From: Diadophis punctatus similis
Lineage: Eukaryota; Chordata; Lepidosauria; Squamata; Dipsadidae
NCBI GenBank assembly: GCA_023053685.1
Contig: JALIGW010000001.1
Coordinates: 225,206,434 to 225,270,433, forward strand
DNA: 64,000 nt
Reading direction: 5' to 3'
A model generated the notes under the pieces. It was not told where the DNA came from. It ran no database searches and saw nothing but the letters and a program-made list of their open reading frames with translations. Position numbers and translations under genes: made by a program. This document shows, piece by piece, positions 45,755 to 57,754 of the stretch (position 1 is its first letter; every line of letters begins with the position of its first letter).

Positions 45755-46145
45755 AGGTAGTCCTCAACTTATGACCACGATTGAGCCCAACATTTCTGTT
45801 GTTAAGTGAGACATTTGTTAAGTGAGTTTTGCCCCATTTTACGATCTTTCTTGCCACACTTGTTAAGTGAATTACTGTAGTTAAGTTAGTAACATAGTTG
45901 TTAAGTGAATCTGGCTTCCCCCATGGATTTTGCTTGTCAAAAGGTTGCCAAAAAAAGGTGATCACGTGACCTTGTGACACAGCAACGGTCATAAGTATGA
46001 ATTAGTTGCCAAGCATCTGAACTTTGATCACATGATCATGGGGATGCTGCAAAGGTCATAAGTGTGAAAAATGGTCATGTCACTTTTTTCAGTGCCGTTA
46101 TAACTTGGAACGGTCACTGAATGAACTGTTGTAAGTCAACTACCT
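45755..46145. mobile_element. DNA transposon of the AGGTAGTCCTCAACTTA family
   Basis: 391 bp. Left end aggtagtcctcaacttatga and right end ttgtaagtcaactacct are an imperfect inverted pair. Internal runs of gttgttaagtgag-like words repeat several times. Superfamily not settled: no clear target duplication. Other pieces of it lie at 32404-33690, 37926-38000 and 50470-50590. Confidence 0.6.
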
Positions 46146-48329
46146 ACAGTATATGTAGCTGCAATATACCTGCAAGTCAGTTTATAAATTGGAATAAATT
46201 GATAAATTTATTAATGGTCAGGATTTTTCCCCCAAATACTTTTAAAGGCACTTTTACTTCTGAGACTGAGAAATGCTGCCTTCTTTGTGGGTGGGCACAC
46301 ACTAAAATTTTAACCAGCCTGATCATCATTAGCACCAGTCCTGCCTTATTAGTAAGGTTGTGTTAGCACTGCTGTAGGTACGTCTCTTGGGAACTCTTTC
46401 CAGGTTCATTAGGCAGTAGGAATTCAAGCTGGATCCCAATAGATTGATTTGATTAGAGAAAAGAATAGGAGATTAAGAGAAGAGAAAGAAGTTAAATAGT
46501 ACTTTGCCTTAGCTGTGGATGTCACGGTGTGATTTATTGCCTGTTACATGTATATGCAGGGAGCTGCATCCCTATTCATTATAATGGTTTATTCCTGAGC
46601 ACGTGATTAATATGTTCTTGTACGCATGTGTGCATTCCTTTCTCCTATCTCTCCTTCTGTTCCTTGCTTCCATTGAAGGAAGACCTACTTTTATATTAGG
46701 CATGTAGTTAATGAGGATTTATTGTTTTTGTACCGAAATAAATATTTTTACTTATACTTTTAAACTGCGGTTTCTTTTCTAATGTCTGATGTCCGGGAAA
46801 AGATCAAACTTCTCCTTTGTGAGATTAATTATCACCTCTGTCAGTGGATGGGTAAAGGTCTGCCTAAACATTCCAGTATTTTTGTTTTCCCCTTCCTGTC
46901 ATATGATGTGATGAAAGAATGGAATAAGCTTTAGGGATAAGCTAGAAAAGAAAGGAATGCTGTTTTCATTAGCTAAATGTTGTAATTCTAAGGCATATAA
47001 ACCCCATATATCTGGAAGTATTTGGGGAAGGGGGTGGGGGATACAAAATACAGTGCTCTGTACTCCCCATTCTTTACATTAAAGCCCAGATTTAGGTGAC
47101 AGCTGAAGAGGAAGACTTCCTTGTGAGGATACATCATTTGCCAATTCTACATTTGAATTTCATTTATTCAGCACAGGCCATTATGAACAATACATATTGT
47201 GGAAACTTAGTGCTGTGGTAATCAACTGTGACATTAGCCACCTTAAAAGGGGGAAGAGGTTTTGATAGAAAATACTCCTTCATGGTCCTTATGCACCATC
47301 CTTTAGTGATTTGACAGTGAAAATTCTGGTTGCATTAGCCTGCAATTACTCCTAATGCCCTAAACTGTGTCATGAAAATGATTATTACTGTATCCTTTTC
47401 CTGAGAATTGTATAGTGGATAGGAAGCGTGGTACAAAACCTTATATATATTTCAGAGACCCAGATAAATGCTCAGTAATGACGACAATAATGGTATATGT
47501 CAGAATTTTTGTGCCCGTAATGAAATCATGATCAACTGGGAAGCCTGAAAATCCTGCCTCTCTCTATACTAAGCTTGCTTTGTGGGCAGAACTGATTTTT
47601 GACAGGCTGTGTTGGGTAGACTGACAGAGGGTGCCGAATGTTGGCAGATGGATATGGTTTCATGTTTGAACCACTAAAGAAGTCAGCACGGAAGAATTTA
47701 ACAACTCTATGTACCATAGTATATCAGAAGAAATGTTCTTGGCTTAGAAATAAGGAAACATTGTTTTTGGCGTAAATTTTACTTGGGATTTGTGGGTTTT
47801 TTTGTTTTTTTCCTCTTTGGTAACAGAGCCAAAATAAGCTATTTGCCTATCCATAAAATCTAATAGAAATAGTTTTTAAAGAGTACACCAAAATGCCAGA
47901 AGGCTATATACCCCAAGCCAGTTAGTCTTAGGTAAGGCAGGCTTGTTTGCTTACCTCTGAATAAGTCTATTCAAACAAATGTTTGCAGAACTGAGCTGTA
48001 AAGCAATGGGACTGAAAATTGTGTTCAGTGGGTTTTAATCATGACTCATTTAAAAGGTGTTATTTAAAGCCCAACTCAGTAGATTCTAGTTCAATTGGAT
48101 GGAAGAGTTAGGGGAGCAGACAGGAAGGACAGTTCAATGACACAAAATTGGAAGGAAAATAAGCACCAGAAAGAGTCTTTGCACAGCAGGCTAGAGACAG
48201 AATCCATATAAGCTTAGCCAGATTATTTTAAAACCTAGCAGCTGCATCTATATAATATGCTCTGCTTGATTAGTTTTATCCTTGTAGTTCTTTTTGTGTC
48301 ATAACATGCATGAACAAAGAGTGATTATT
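46146..48329. other. Featureless intron stretch
   Basis: AT-rich intron with a few homopolymer runs. No gene, RNA or paired repeat was seen. Confidence 0.3.
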
Positions 48330-48425
48330 TAATTTATTCAGTTGTTCAATTTATATCTCATCTCAAGCCCATCTCAAGCAAGTATTCTGGGTGGCTTACA
48401 ACAATTTAACAAGAAACAAAAAAAT
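48330..48425 (+). repeat. SINE/LINE tail remnant
   Basis: Text gttcaatttatatctcatct then attctgggtggcttacaaca. Similar remnants lie near 22800, 26900 and 52700. The parent family is not named with confidence. Confidence 0.4.
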
Positions 48426-48877
48426 GCAAAACTAACAAATAGAAAATTTCTTTATTAGGCTTATAAGTCACCCAAATCAGAATGGCATACCATATTAAAA
48501 ACAGATTAAAAACAACAATTAATAAATAAGCAGATGATGATAGAAATACAGAAGAACCAAAAATACACCTCTATATATCCAACACTCGAAAGGACCCCTC
48601 CTTCCATATTGCCCCAGGAGCTGGAAGGAAAAAAAATGGGTCCTAAGTTTATTTTTTGCTTTTAAAAAATAAATAAGGTGAGGGTGTTGCTGACTGAAGC
48701 AGCTGCAGGTTGGATATCAAGGAAGGAATGAACAAGAGACATGGAATAGAAGCAATTAACAAAATTGATTGAATAATTCCAGATACTTACATAGGAGACT
48801 TATCACTGTGGTGGGTGCAGGAAGGATGTGCCATTGTAAAACAATTCACAAGGGATTGCCTTTGTTGGGAAGGTTTC

Positions 48878-49117
48878 ATTTTATTTATTTATTTGTTTGT
48901 TTGTTTGTTTGTTTGTTTTGTGAGATTTATATACCGCCTCACAGTGCAAGCACTCTCTAGGCCAGTGTTTCTCAACCTTGGCAGTTTGAAGATGTGTGGA
49001 CTTCAATTCCCAGAATTCCCCAGCCAGCAACGCTGGCTGGGGAATTCTGGGAGTTGAAGTCCACACATCTTCAAACTGCCAAGGTTGAGAAACACTGCTC
49101 TAGGCGGTTTACACCAG
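48878..49117 (-). repeat. SINE 3' remnant, antisense, split by a hAT
   Basis: The (TTTG)n/(ATTT)n run and tttatataccgcctcacagt at 48878-48962 continue at 49106 as ggtttacaccag once the hAT at 48963-49097 and one duplication are removed. This is the reverse of the ccgcttagagag...gcggtatataa segment of the 36081-36366 SINE. Confidence 0.65.
48963..49097. mobile_element. Near-perfect palindromic hAT MITE
   Basis: 135 bp. Ends cagtgtttctcaaccttggc and gccaaggttgagaaacactg. Almost the whole length is self-complementary around ccagccagcaacgctggctgg. Perfect 8-bp target duplication ctctaggc at 48955-48962 and 49098-49105, central TA. It sits inside a SINE remnant. Confidence 0.93.
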
Positions 49118-50469
49118 TAGATTTGGGAAAATAAATAAGATAAGAAATAGTATAGTTTCTTATAGTATAAAATAAGAAATAGTATAGTTTTAAGGAAAGG
49201 CTACATATTAGCAAGCATTGGCTATGTTTTTAGTATCCAGCAGATATTAAGTGTCTTGTTAAGACAAAACAAGAAAATGATCAACTAATTGAGGTAAGCA
49301 AATTGGAAGAGTCCAACTGGCTGAGATGTATTGCTAGGTATTATAAGGACACTGATGATACTTAACCTCAAACCAATGGATTACCTCACTCAGTAGCTTT
49401 ATGTAGTTGTTATGTATGTGTTTGTTGCACTTGGCATGTCAGGGGTGCTAGACTCAATCCCTCCTCCCAACATTAACTAGTATTGATTACCGGTATTTTA
49501 AGCTAATATAAGAGATGCCTAAACTGGATGTAGCTTCTGTGGCCCGCAGTAAAAACCAACTAAAGACCTTCTCTTGTCCTTCCGAGCCTTCATTCTGAAC
49601 ACTCTCATTAGTGTTTAAATGGAAAAGGAATACATTCCTGTAATCAAATAGCAAAAGTATCGATAACTTTAGTACAATGTGTTTCTTTCATAGGCAGGCT
49701 AGATGTAAAATAGGGTTCCTTCAAAATCTTTATTTTTAATAGAACTTGGCATCTAGATAAATATTTGTATACTGATTGAGCTTTCAAAAACAAATGTAAA
49801 GTACAATAAAAATGTACCCTGGAGATAGTTAAAATATCGGAAATATTGGGGCATTGGAGATTGTCCATAAAATTTTCTAAATGTCCCTAGCCAAATCTAG
49901 ACTCTTATTTAACCTATTTCCAAAGAGAAAGGAAGGCTTTCAGCTCAGAAAAATGTTTTAGATTTGATAACCAAAATCCAAAACTCAAGCCTTCTTCACA
50001 CTTAGAACAGGTGGGTCCAACAAACCATAAGTCCAATACCGTACTTTTACCTGTGATACTTTGCCTAAAATCAGCCTTCCTATTCAGTCATAGTTCAAAA
50101 CCAAACCAGGAAATTGATTTAAACGATAATTCTCAACCAGATCTACAGGTCAGGGATCAAACTGTTTTGGAATTTTGGCTTGATGGTAATATTTCATATA
50201 TTGTTTCCTGGCTAAATTAATAAACCATGTAGTCTTCTTTCAGACCAGGCCTGCAAGAGAAATAAGTGTATGGACTTTTTGCTAATTTGATGGTTTTATT
50301 ATATACATCATTAAATTTGCTCATCATTTTAATTCTACTTTGTTTTTTCTTACTTGTTTCTAAAAGTTATCAATATAACCAGGGAAGACAGCAAAAGAAA
50401 TGTCCAATGACTGACAATATTCTCACTCCCCTTTCCATGCAGTGGTAGAAGAGAAACAACAAATGGTAC
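49118..50469. other. Featureless intron stretch
   Basis: No recognised gene or repeat. Frames at 49644 and 50011 are short and without motif. Confidence 0.3.
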
Positions 50470-50590
50470 ACACAGGTAGTCCTTGAGTTAAGATCACAAT
50501 TGGACTGCAATCTCACTTGTTGAGCAAAGCAGTTGTTAAGCAAAAGACCCACCTGATTTCGGTCACTTAAGCAATTTCCCATGTCATTAA
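50470..50590. repeat. Fragment of the AGGTAGTCC transposon family
   Basis: Starts caggtagtccttgagttaag and contains agcagttgttaagcaaaaga, matching the left part of 45755-46145. The right end is missing. Confidence 0.5.
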
Positions 50591-51404
50591 ATGGATGGAG
50601 GAAATTCCTGTCTGCTGAAGGATTTTAACTCTGCATGGAGCTAAAATCTTTCCAGCAGGCAGACCTTTGAGAGCAAAAGGCTGCTTGCCAGAGGGTTTAA
50701 GCTTAACACAGAGCTGAAATCCTCCCAGCAGGCAGAGCTTTCAACTTTCAAACATTCCTGCAGCCAGCTGAAGGATTTCAGCTCCCTTCCACGTGTTGGA
50801 AGAAATGTCCATCTGGATTCAGTTCCAAGTGGGAAGAAAGACACTGGAAACATGGAGACTGCTTGGAAAGATGGTTTAATGGTGGATAGAACCACATGGT
50901 TTTGAGGTCCTGGACAAAAAGAGCACATGGGTGACAGAGAGAGAGAGAGATATAGAGATTTATACCCTCTCTTGGGCCCTGCCTTGGAGCTTCCTGTTCC
51001 TGTGTAAGAAATGTGTTCTGATTGGTTGTCAGACTCTCATGGGGTCATGCAGGGGTAACTTTGTATTGTCTTGAGTCCTAAGCTTGGTTGAATCTTGCTG
51101 GGTGCTGATGTAATGAAAGGGCTTTGGTCAATTCCTATTATGGCTGAGGGCTAATCCTACCTTTGTTGGATCTTGGGTGAGGGTATTTGCTTATGAATAG
51201 ACCTAGCTATCTCTTTATCTCTTAAGCACTGACATCTGCTGTGGGCTATTGAGGAGGGTGGGGCTATTAAGAGTGAGTCTGCTTCCTGCCTTAAAAAAAC
51301 ATGTTTCTCCATTTCTCATCCAGGGAGAATAGTCTATTCTGCCTTTTTAATATTTCCTAGAATATTTCATTTTCCTAGGAGAGGGGTGGGTGCTAACTTC
51401 CTTA
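50591..51404 (-). repeat. Possible LTR-like block
   Basis: Read on -, it would begin TGTAAGGAAGTTAGCACCC at 51404. It contains a two-fold repeat at 50640-50760 of ctttccagcaggcagacctt / cctcccagcaggcagagctt, the sort of repeat found in LTR promoter regions. The 3' limit and any target duplication are uncertain, and no viral genes are present. Confidence 0.28.
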
Positions 51405-51520
51405 CACACGCATGAAGGGAAAATATTTTTGCGGGGTTTGCAGGAACAGAGCTGAAATCTTCAGGTTCCTGCACCCTACTGAAGAATTTCCCATCTCCTT
51501 TGTGCACAGAGGCTCTCTGT

Positions 51521-51792
51521 CAGGGGCGGGTTCCTCTTACCGTTTCCTACCGGTGCGCTGCGTGCGCATCACGATGTCCCCTAGTGCGATTTTGCTTCTG
51601 CGCATGCGCAAAGGGACGATTTTCCTTCTGCACATGCTCAGAGAGCCGAAAAATTGCCAAAAATTAGAAAAAAAGATGGTGGCGCGCACGGACCGGCAAA
51701 GACAGCACCGGAGCCGTTGCGCCAAAATTGCGCAATTGGCGGGCCACTACTGGAGCGGGGCTCCGGGCCGCACCGGTAGGAACCCACCTCTG
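51521..51792. mobile_element. hAT element, CAGnGGTGGGTTCC family
   Basis: 272 bp. Ends caggggcgggttcctctt and ggtaggaacccacctctg. Perfect 8-bp target duplication ctctctgt at 51513-51520 and 51793-51800. The interior shares gcacggaccggcaaagacag-type text with 62913-63257. Confidence 0.9.
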
Positions 51793-51811
51793 CTCTCTGT
51801 ATACTATATAT

Positions 51812-51935
51812 CAGGGGTCCTCAAACTTGGCAAGTTTAAGACTTGTGGACTTCAACTCCCAGAATTCTCCAGCCAGCATAGCTGGCTGGAGATGAAGTCC
51901 ATAAGTCTTAAACTTGCCAAGTTTGAAGACCTCTG
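51812..51935. mobile_element. Palindromic hAT MITE, CAGGGGTCCTCAAAC family
   Basis: 124 bp, starting 11 bp after the previous hAT's duplication. Ends caggggtcctcaaacttggc and gccaagtttgaagacctctg. Perfect 8-bp target duplication ctatatat at 51804-51811 and 51936-51943, central TA. The right arm has lost about 10 bases relative to the left. Confidence 0.92.
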
Positions 51936-51943
51936 CTATATAT

Positions 51944-52689
51944 CTTAGCAACTAAGCAATGTCTTTCTTGTATATTTGTTCTTAAGCTTATTTTATTGGA
52001 AGGCTTCCTATGGTGCCTATCAAAAGTTATCTGTTGCGCTTGGTTATCACCCAGAGAAAGCTGGAGTAAAAGCACCTTGTTGGCACGCTTGAATGAAAGC
52101 ATCTTGCGAGGGAAGGAATCGCTTTAGAAAGAGGCTTCTTGCAAAGTTCCTGATTTTGAATTTTAATCAGGCATTGGATTGCTTGATATTTCAAGGCTGT
52201 TTAGCTTTCAGCCTGCCTATCCCTGCTGGCTCATTAAAAAGAATTCTAAATACATGGCTTGTGGGCCAAGAGTAGGAAAGAAAATTAGGGAATTGAAGAA
52301 TGATGTAGTGGAGGCATTATTATCCTACTTAGCTTTTCTGCATATTTTTATAACGTGTGTCTTCACAGTTTATTATGAAAGTACTAGATATCTATATATC
52401 TATGGATATCCAGGCTTCTTCTAGTTATAATTTGCAATGTAATCAGTGTTTTTCTGTCCTTTTTTTCCCCTTGATGTCCTTTTTTTATAATATAGCTACC
52501 CATTCAAACTTTTCTTTTTTCATACACATCTTACTCTGCTGCTTTAGCTTGTTTGATGCTATCTCTGAAATCTTATCCAATTTTTTTTCTTTACAACTGA
52601 TTTGTTATCCCAGTCAGTGGCTTTTCTCCAGACCACTTAACTTGATGAATTCACTGTCTGTGATCGTAAGCCAAGGACTACCTGGGTAT
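51944..52689. other. Unassigned intron stretch
   Basis: The 136-codon frame at 52357-52767 is Phe/Leu/Ser-rich with no recognised domain and runs into an ATTT repeat. It is judged chance. Confidence 0.3.
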
Positions 52690-52934
52690 ACTACCTGCTT
52701 GATGGATTTATTTATTTATTTATTTATTTTCTCAGGTTTCTATGCCACTCCAGTCTGGGTGGCTTAAATTCCTGCAATTTTAACGTCCACAAGGTTAAAA
52801 ATATTTTTTTTAAAAAAATCAAAATAAGCAGAGCCAATCTTAACTTCACTCCATCTACACCCTCTGCAGAAAAACCATCCTTCCGCTTCTTCCCTCAAAG
52901 TCCTCCAAAAAGCCAGATCTTAAATGCTTTAAGG

Positions 52935-53181
52935 CAGGGGTTGGCAACCTTAAACACTCAAAAGAGCCACAAAGGTCCTAACCGGAAATCCTTCGTTCAG
53001 TTCTGGAGGTGACCGGAAGTCCAGTTCCCCCACCATAGAGTCTCCTAGCGCAGCATCCTTTTTCCTCTACCTGTCCTAACCAAAATCCCTATCAATTGTG
53101 GAGCCGACCGGCAACAGGGAGCTGCAGCAGAGGTATGAAAGAGCCACATGTGGCTCCAGAGCCAAAGGTTGCTGACCCCTG
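52935..53181. mobile_element. hAT element, CAGGGGTTGGCAACC family
   Basis: 247 bp. Ends caggggttggcaacctta and aaaggttgctgacccctg. Flanks ctttaagg (52927-52934) and ctctaagg (53182-53189) match at 7 of 8, central TA. Subterminal aaaagagccac and gagccacatgtggctcc words. Confidence 0.85.
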
Positions 53182-53542
53182 CTCTAAGGAAACTTAACAG
53201 GGACAGGGCTGACTTTATGTCCTGGAAAAGGCTGTTCCAGAAGAGGGAGGACTTTCACCAAGAATGTTCAACCATGAGACACCTGATAATCACATTCCCT
53301 TGGCGATAAGACTCTTAACCCACCTATTTTTCCCAATCTTACTGGGCAGACAGATTCCTTCTAGAGTAGCTAGCTTTGGAGACCCCTGAGCACTGAGGCA
53401 TACAGGGTTTCAAGAGATAACCTCAGCTTCTTGAATTACAGTACACTGATAACAGCCATTGCTGTTTTTACAGTAAAGGTGTCACCTAGACAAACTTAGG
53501 CATGCCCATATGATTTGGATGTTGCATTTTAAACAGCTGCAC

Positions 53543-53700
53543 CAGTGGTGGTCTGTGAATTTTTTTTACTACCAGTTCGCACGCGCGCTCGCAACATTTC
53601 TGCGCATGTGCAGAAGCGTCCCAGGCAGGTGGGCGGAGCCTCCCGCCGCCAGCACTACCAGTTCTAAGAACTGGTCTGAACTGGGAGCAACCCACCGCTG
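53543..53700. mobile_element. hAT MITE, CAGnGGTGGGTTGC family
   Basis: 158 bp. Left end cagtggtggtctgtgaa, right end gagcaacccaccgctg. Perfect 8-bp target duplication agctgcac at 53535-53542 and 53701-53708. The interior shares tgcgcagaagcgtcc-type text with 44525-44656. Confidence 0.88.
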
Positions 53701-53708
53701 AGCTGCAC

Positions 53709-54235
53709 CCTCCAAAGGTCTTTCGGAAGCAGCCTCATTAGAGTAATAGTCCAGATGTGAGGTGAGAAGGACATATGCAAAGTCCCCTAGTTAACACTGT
53801 TCCCCCAGGAACAGTAATAATTGATGCACAAAATATAATTGTGCAAAGACTTTGTACAAGTTCTCGCATAGCCTCCCCTTAGTTTTCTAGGATCCCCAGA
53901 TTGTGAACCAGTTCTCCTCAAAGAAGAACCTCCCATAGCCTCATCCATAGCCAGAGATGGTCAGAAACCTATGCAAAGAATCAGTTGACTTTGGATTCCA
54001 CACCACTCAATCTTGCTAAGGTTCAGCCTAAGACAGTTTCTCCCCATCCTGACCCTGTTTGCCTTGGGTACAGAGACAAAACCTCTGCTGCTTTTCCTGC
54101 TCAGCCAGCCAATATAACCGGATTTCTTTGGCATATTGATAATACCCCAACTTATGCTGAGGGATAATCTTACCTAGTGGCTTCATGTAGATGTTGTAAG
54201 GAAAATGCTAAGCATTCCCCAGTGAGCACTTGAGG
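53709..54235. other. Featureless intron stretch
   Basis: No recognised gene or repeat. Confidence 0.3.
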
Positions 54236-54544
54236 CAGGGGTGAAATCCAGTAGGTTCTGGCGAACCGGTAGCGGAAATTTTGAGTAGTTCAGAGAACCG
54301 GTAGCGGAAATTTTGAGTAGTTCGAAGAACCGGCAAATACCATCTCTGGCTGGCCCCAGAGTGGGGTGGGAATGGAGATTTTGCAATATCCTTCCCCCAG
54401 GAGTGGGGAAGGAATGGAGATTTTGCAGTATCCTTCCCCTGGAGTGGGGTGGGAAAGATTTTGCAGTATCCTTTCCCTGCCATGCTCACCAAGCCACACC
54501 ACGTCCACAGAACCGGTAGTAAAAAAAATTAGATTTCAACACTG
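54236..54544. mobile_element. hAT element, CAGGGGTGAAATCC family, with internal tandem repeat
   Basis: 309 bp. Left end caggggtgaaatccagtagg, right end ttagatttcaacactg. Perfect 8-bp target duplication acttgagg at 54228-54235 and 54545-54552. Internal direct repeats: gaaccggtagcggaaatttt twice (54263-54330) and about three units of gagtggggtgggaatggaga / ttttgcagtatccttcccc. Confidence 0.92.
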
Positions 54545-54667
54545 ACTTGAGGGTTTAATCTCTCCTCCCTGGACTGAGTAGAATCAACTACTCAGGAAGG
54601 AGGAGAACCAATGCAAAACAGCCCCTCCCTCACCCAACAGTCATAGCTACTTCAAAAGGATAAAGCT

Positions 54668-54998
54668 TAAGGTAAAGGTTTCCCCTGTCCAATCATGTCT
54701 GACTCTAGGGGGTAGTGCTCATCTCCATTTCCTAGCTCAGAGAGCCAGCGTTGTCCAAAGAGGCTTCCATGGTCATGTGCTGGCATGACTATACACCAAG
54801 GCACACGGAACGCTGTTACCTTCCCACCAAAGTGGTACCTATTTATCTAGTTGCATTTTTGCATGCTTTCAAACTGCTAAGTTGGCAGGAGCTGGGGCAA
54901 GGACAGGAGCTCATCCCGTCACATGGTACTTGGATCTCAAACTGCCAGTCTTTCAGCCAGCAGCCAGCACCTTAACTCCTAGGCCACTATGGCCCCTT
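54668..54998 (-). repeat. Sauria-type SINE, full length, antisense
   Basis: The + strand begins aaggtaaaggtttcccctgt and caatcatgtctgactctagg (BovB-like tail in reverse), through ggtcatgtgctggcatgact and ccttcccaccaaagtggtac. It ends with the reversed tRNA head at ttggatctcaaactgccagt and gcaccttaactcctaggcca. This layout (tRNA head, BovB tail) defines Sauria SINEs. Confidence 0.75.
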
Positions 54999-56463
54999 GT
55001 TCAGCAGGATATTTAATTGCAATGCCACAATTAATGGCACTGCAGGCTGAGAATTCGGATGGGGCCAGGAGTCATGTTTCCCCTAGTTGGAATCATGTAC
55101 TGAACAAGATGCTAATGTGTTGTTGTGCTTTTTAACGTGCCACGTTGCACATTGCACTGTGAAATGTAAATAAATATTACTGTCATTTTTGTTTCAATCA
55201 TTGTTCTTATAAACGTGTCTGGATAAAGTGATTGTTTTTCATTTTGTATGCACTTACTCAAGGACAAGATGCAGTGCTGAAGTACTATCGAAAGAAAGAA
55301 CTCCTGAGGTGGAGTGCTTCTTTCAGTGGAAAGGAAGAAGTGGAAAGGAAGAACAATGGTGCTAACAATTTCCAGACATCATGTTTTGCAGCTGAACTAT
55401 AAAATTAAAGTATATAGACAGATTCTCTGATGTCAGAGTGAAGATGCAAGCCATTGGAAGGAAGGTGTTTCTCCCCCCCCATATAAAAAGCAGTCTTTCT
55501 AAGACGAGATGGTGAATTTTTATTCTTCAGCTGAAAGGAATCAAATCATGTTTTTCTTAAAAATAGTATTCAATGGGATCCTGGGGTTCCATAAAAACAT
55601 GATAGGGTTCAGTGAGAGATTAAAAGAGGAGATTTGTGCTCAAAGTTGTCCAAATTTCTGTTATTAGAGTCTTGCCTCTTGGTCAGGGATTCTATATATA
55701 TATATTTTAAATTAATGGTTTCCACAGCATGCAAATATCTGAAAATCTCTGCTTTAGACCTCTAGGAACCAAAATTTAGCAAATAAAAATAACTCTGAAC
55801 TCTTGTGATGAGGTCCTATGAGCATTAATGTAGTAGAAATGTGATTTCCTGAGACTGATTAGAATTAAATAGGCATTTCCAATAGCTTGTTCAAGAATGA
55901 GTTCATGAAGGGATAAACCAAGCAATTAGAATTAAGTTACAGGCTTAGCTACACAAAATAGAATGTTGGTAGGGTTTGCAAAAAGTATCTAGTAGCAAAT
56001 TCAGGGACAGTATCTCCTACTGCCAAAAAAGAATTGCGTCATAGGGCTAAAATGTCTCAATATGATCACTGAATGCAGAAATGTTAGTATGAATTGGACT
56101 GTAGCTTTAGGCTCCTTGTATAAACAGCCTGTTTGATCTTGCATTTAATTGCATCTTCCATTTGTGATTAAAGATGGAACTGTGCTGTGTAACAACATCT
56201 GTGTCTTACATGAATAGCCTTTCAGAATTTATTTATTTATTCCTTGATCGCACTAATAATAAGCAAATTGGATATCATTCTTCACACAACCAATATATCC
56301 CTTGTATCTTTGCCTGGGAAGGAGGGTCCATTTTTCAAATGTTGGCTTTGCTTTCTAGTTAGGCAGTAGCATGGCTCCAGATGTGGTCCATAATGGAATT
56401 CTAACTATGATAAACTTAGCTGTGCTATGCTGGCCTATGGGCCTGTTGCAGTAACTATCACTC
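54999..56463. other. Featureless intron stretch
   Basis: AT-rich with short TA runs near 55692-55706. No recognised element. Confidence 0.3.
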
Positions 56464-56470
56464 AAGATTG

Positions 56471-56562
<92 letters not shown>

Positions 56563-56608
56563 CTTGCTTGCTTGCTTACTTACTTACTTACTTACTTACC
56601 TACTTACT

Positions 56609-56688
<80 letters not shown>

Positions 56689-56690
56689 TT
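56471..56690. repeat. (TTTA)n microsatellite, interrupted
   Basis: About 220 bp of TTTA units with a middle block of TTGC and TTAC units (about 56562-56606). It abuts the antisense SINE at 56691-56890, so it is probably that SINE's expanded tail. The long frames here are repeat artefacts. Confidence 0.95.
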
Positions 56691-56890
56691 CCCCACCTTT
56701 ATTATTTTTGCAAATAATTCAGTTGGCAAACATATCCAACCCCTCTTCCTCTTCCTATTTTTCCCACAAAAACAACCCTGTCAGATGAGAATGACTGGCC
56801 CAAAGTCATCCAGTTGGCTTTCATGGCTAAGGCAGGACTTGAACTCACCATCTCCTGCTTTCTAGCCTGGTGCCTTAACTGTTAGACCCA
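56691..56890 (-). repeat. tRNA-derived SINE, antisense
   Basis: Text acaaccctgtcagatgagaa, ggcccaaagtcatccagttg, aggcaggacttgaactcacc and ggtgccttaactgttagacc is the reversed body and tRNA head. Same family as 21585-21775. Confidence 0.7.
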
Positions 56891-57470
56891 GATTTACTTC
56901 TCTATTATATGCAACCAAATTAGCTAGACTAGTTAGCATTTTGGCCTGATTCTAGCTGTTAGGAATATTTCATTTGACTGGAAGGAAAGTTATGACAGAC
57001 CATGGCATCCTTTAATTCAGGATTATGTTTAATATTTTTGGGAAGATGGGACCCCTCTAAGCAAATTTTTGATGTAATGTAGATAAGACCAGAGTTGGGA
57101 GTGTGGTGGAATTTAATTGGAAACTGGAGGATTATTAGGGTGTTTTTTTTTTTTTTTTGCTTTTTAGGATTCCATTAAGTTTATGATCATGATTGCATAC
57201 AACATTCATATGTTTCCCACATAAAAAATGGCAGGGAACTGTGAATTAAATTTTGCTAATTATGATTAGTCTTGGCTTCAAGCATTGGAGAAAAATATGG
57301 CTCAGAGAAGCATATTAACCAAATCAATTTAAAAATAGTCGTCTTCTGTGGCATTTTAAAAATATTCTTTAATCTTTTTTCAATAGTGGCAGTGCTTTTC
57401 ATCTGTTTTTTGTTTGTTTAATGATGTCAGCTTATGGGAAGTTTGCCTCTGTTTTTATTATATTATATTT
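56891..57470. other. Featureless intron stretch
   Basis: No recognised element. T16 run near 57142. Confidence 0.3.
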
Positions 57471-57754
57471 ATAGAATAGAATAGAATAGAATAGAATAGA
57501 ATAGAATAGAATAGAATAGAATAGAATAGAATAGAATAGAATGGGATGGGATGGGATGGGATGGGATGGGATGGGATGGGATGGGATGGGATGGGATGGG
57601 ATAGGATAGGATAGGATAGGATAGGATAGGATAGGATAGGATAGGATAGGATAGGATAGGATAGGATAGGATAGGATAGGATAAGATAGGAGGATAGGAT
57701 AGGATAGGATAGGATAGGATAGGATAGGATAGGATAGGATAGGATAGGATAGGA
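57471..57754. repeat. Block-structured pentanucleotide array
   Basis: Three successive unit types: 14 units of ATAGA (57471-57540), 12 of ATGGG (57541-57600), then ATAGG units (57601-57754) with one slip near 57681-57692. It abuts the end of an antisense CR1, so it is the CR1 tail expanded and changed in blocks. Confidence 0.95.

Noticed and set aside
52357..52767. 136-codon Phe-rich frame on +
   Set aside because: AT-rich composition and it runs into an ATTT tail. No family resemblance.
57471..57754. Regular repeat array as a possible CRISPR
   Set aside because: Five-base units with no spacers, attached to a CR1 end in vertebrate DNA.
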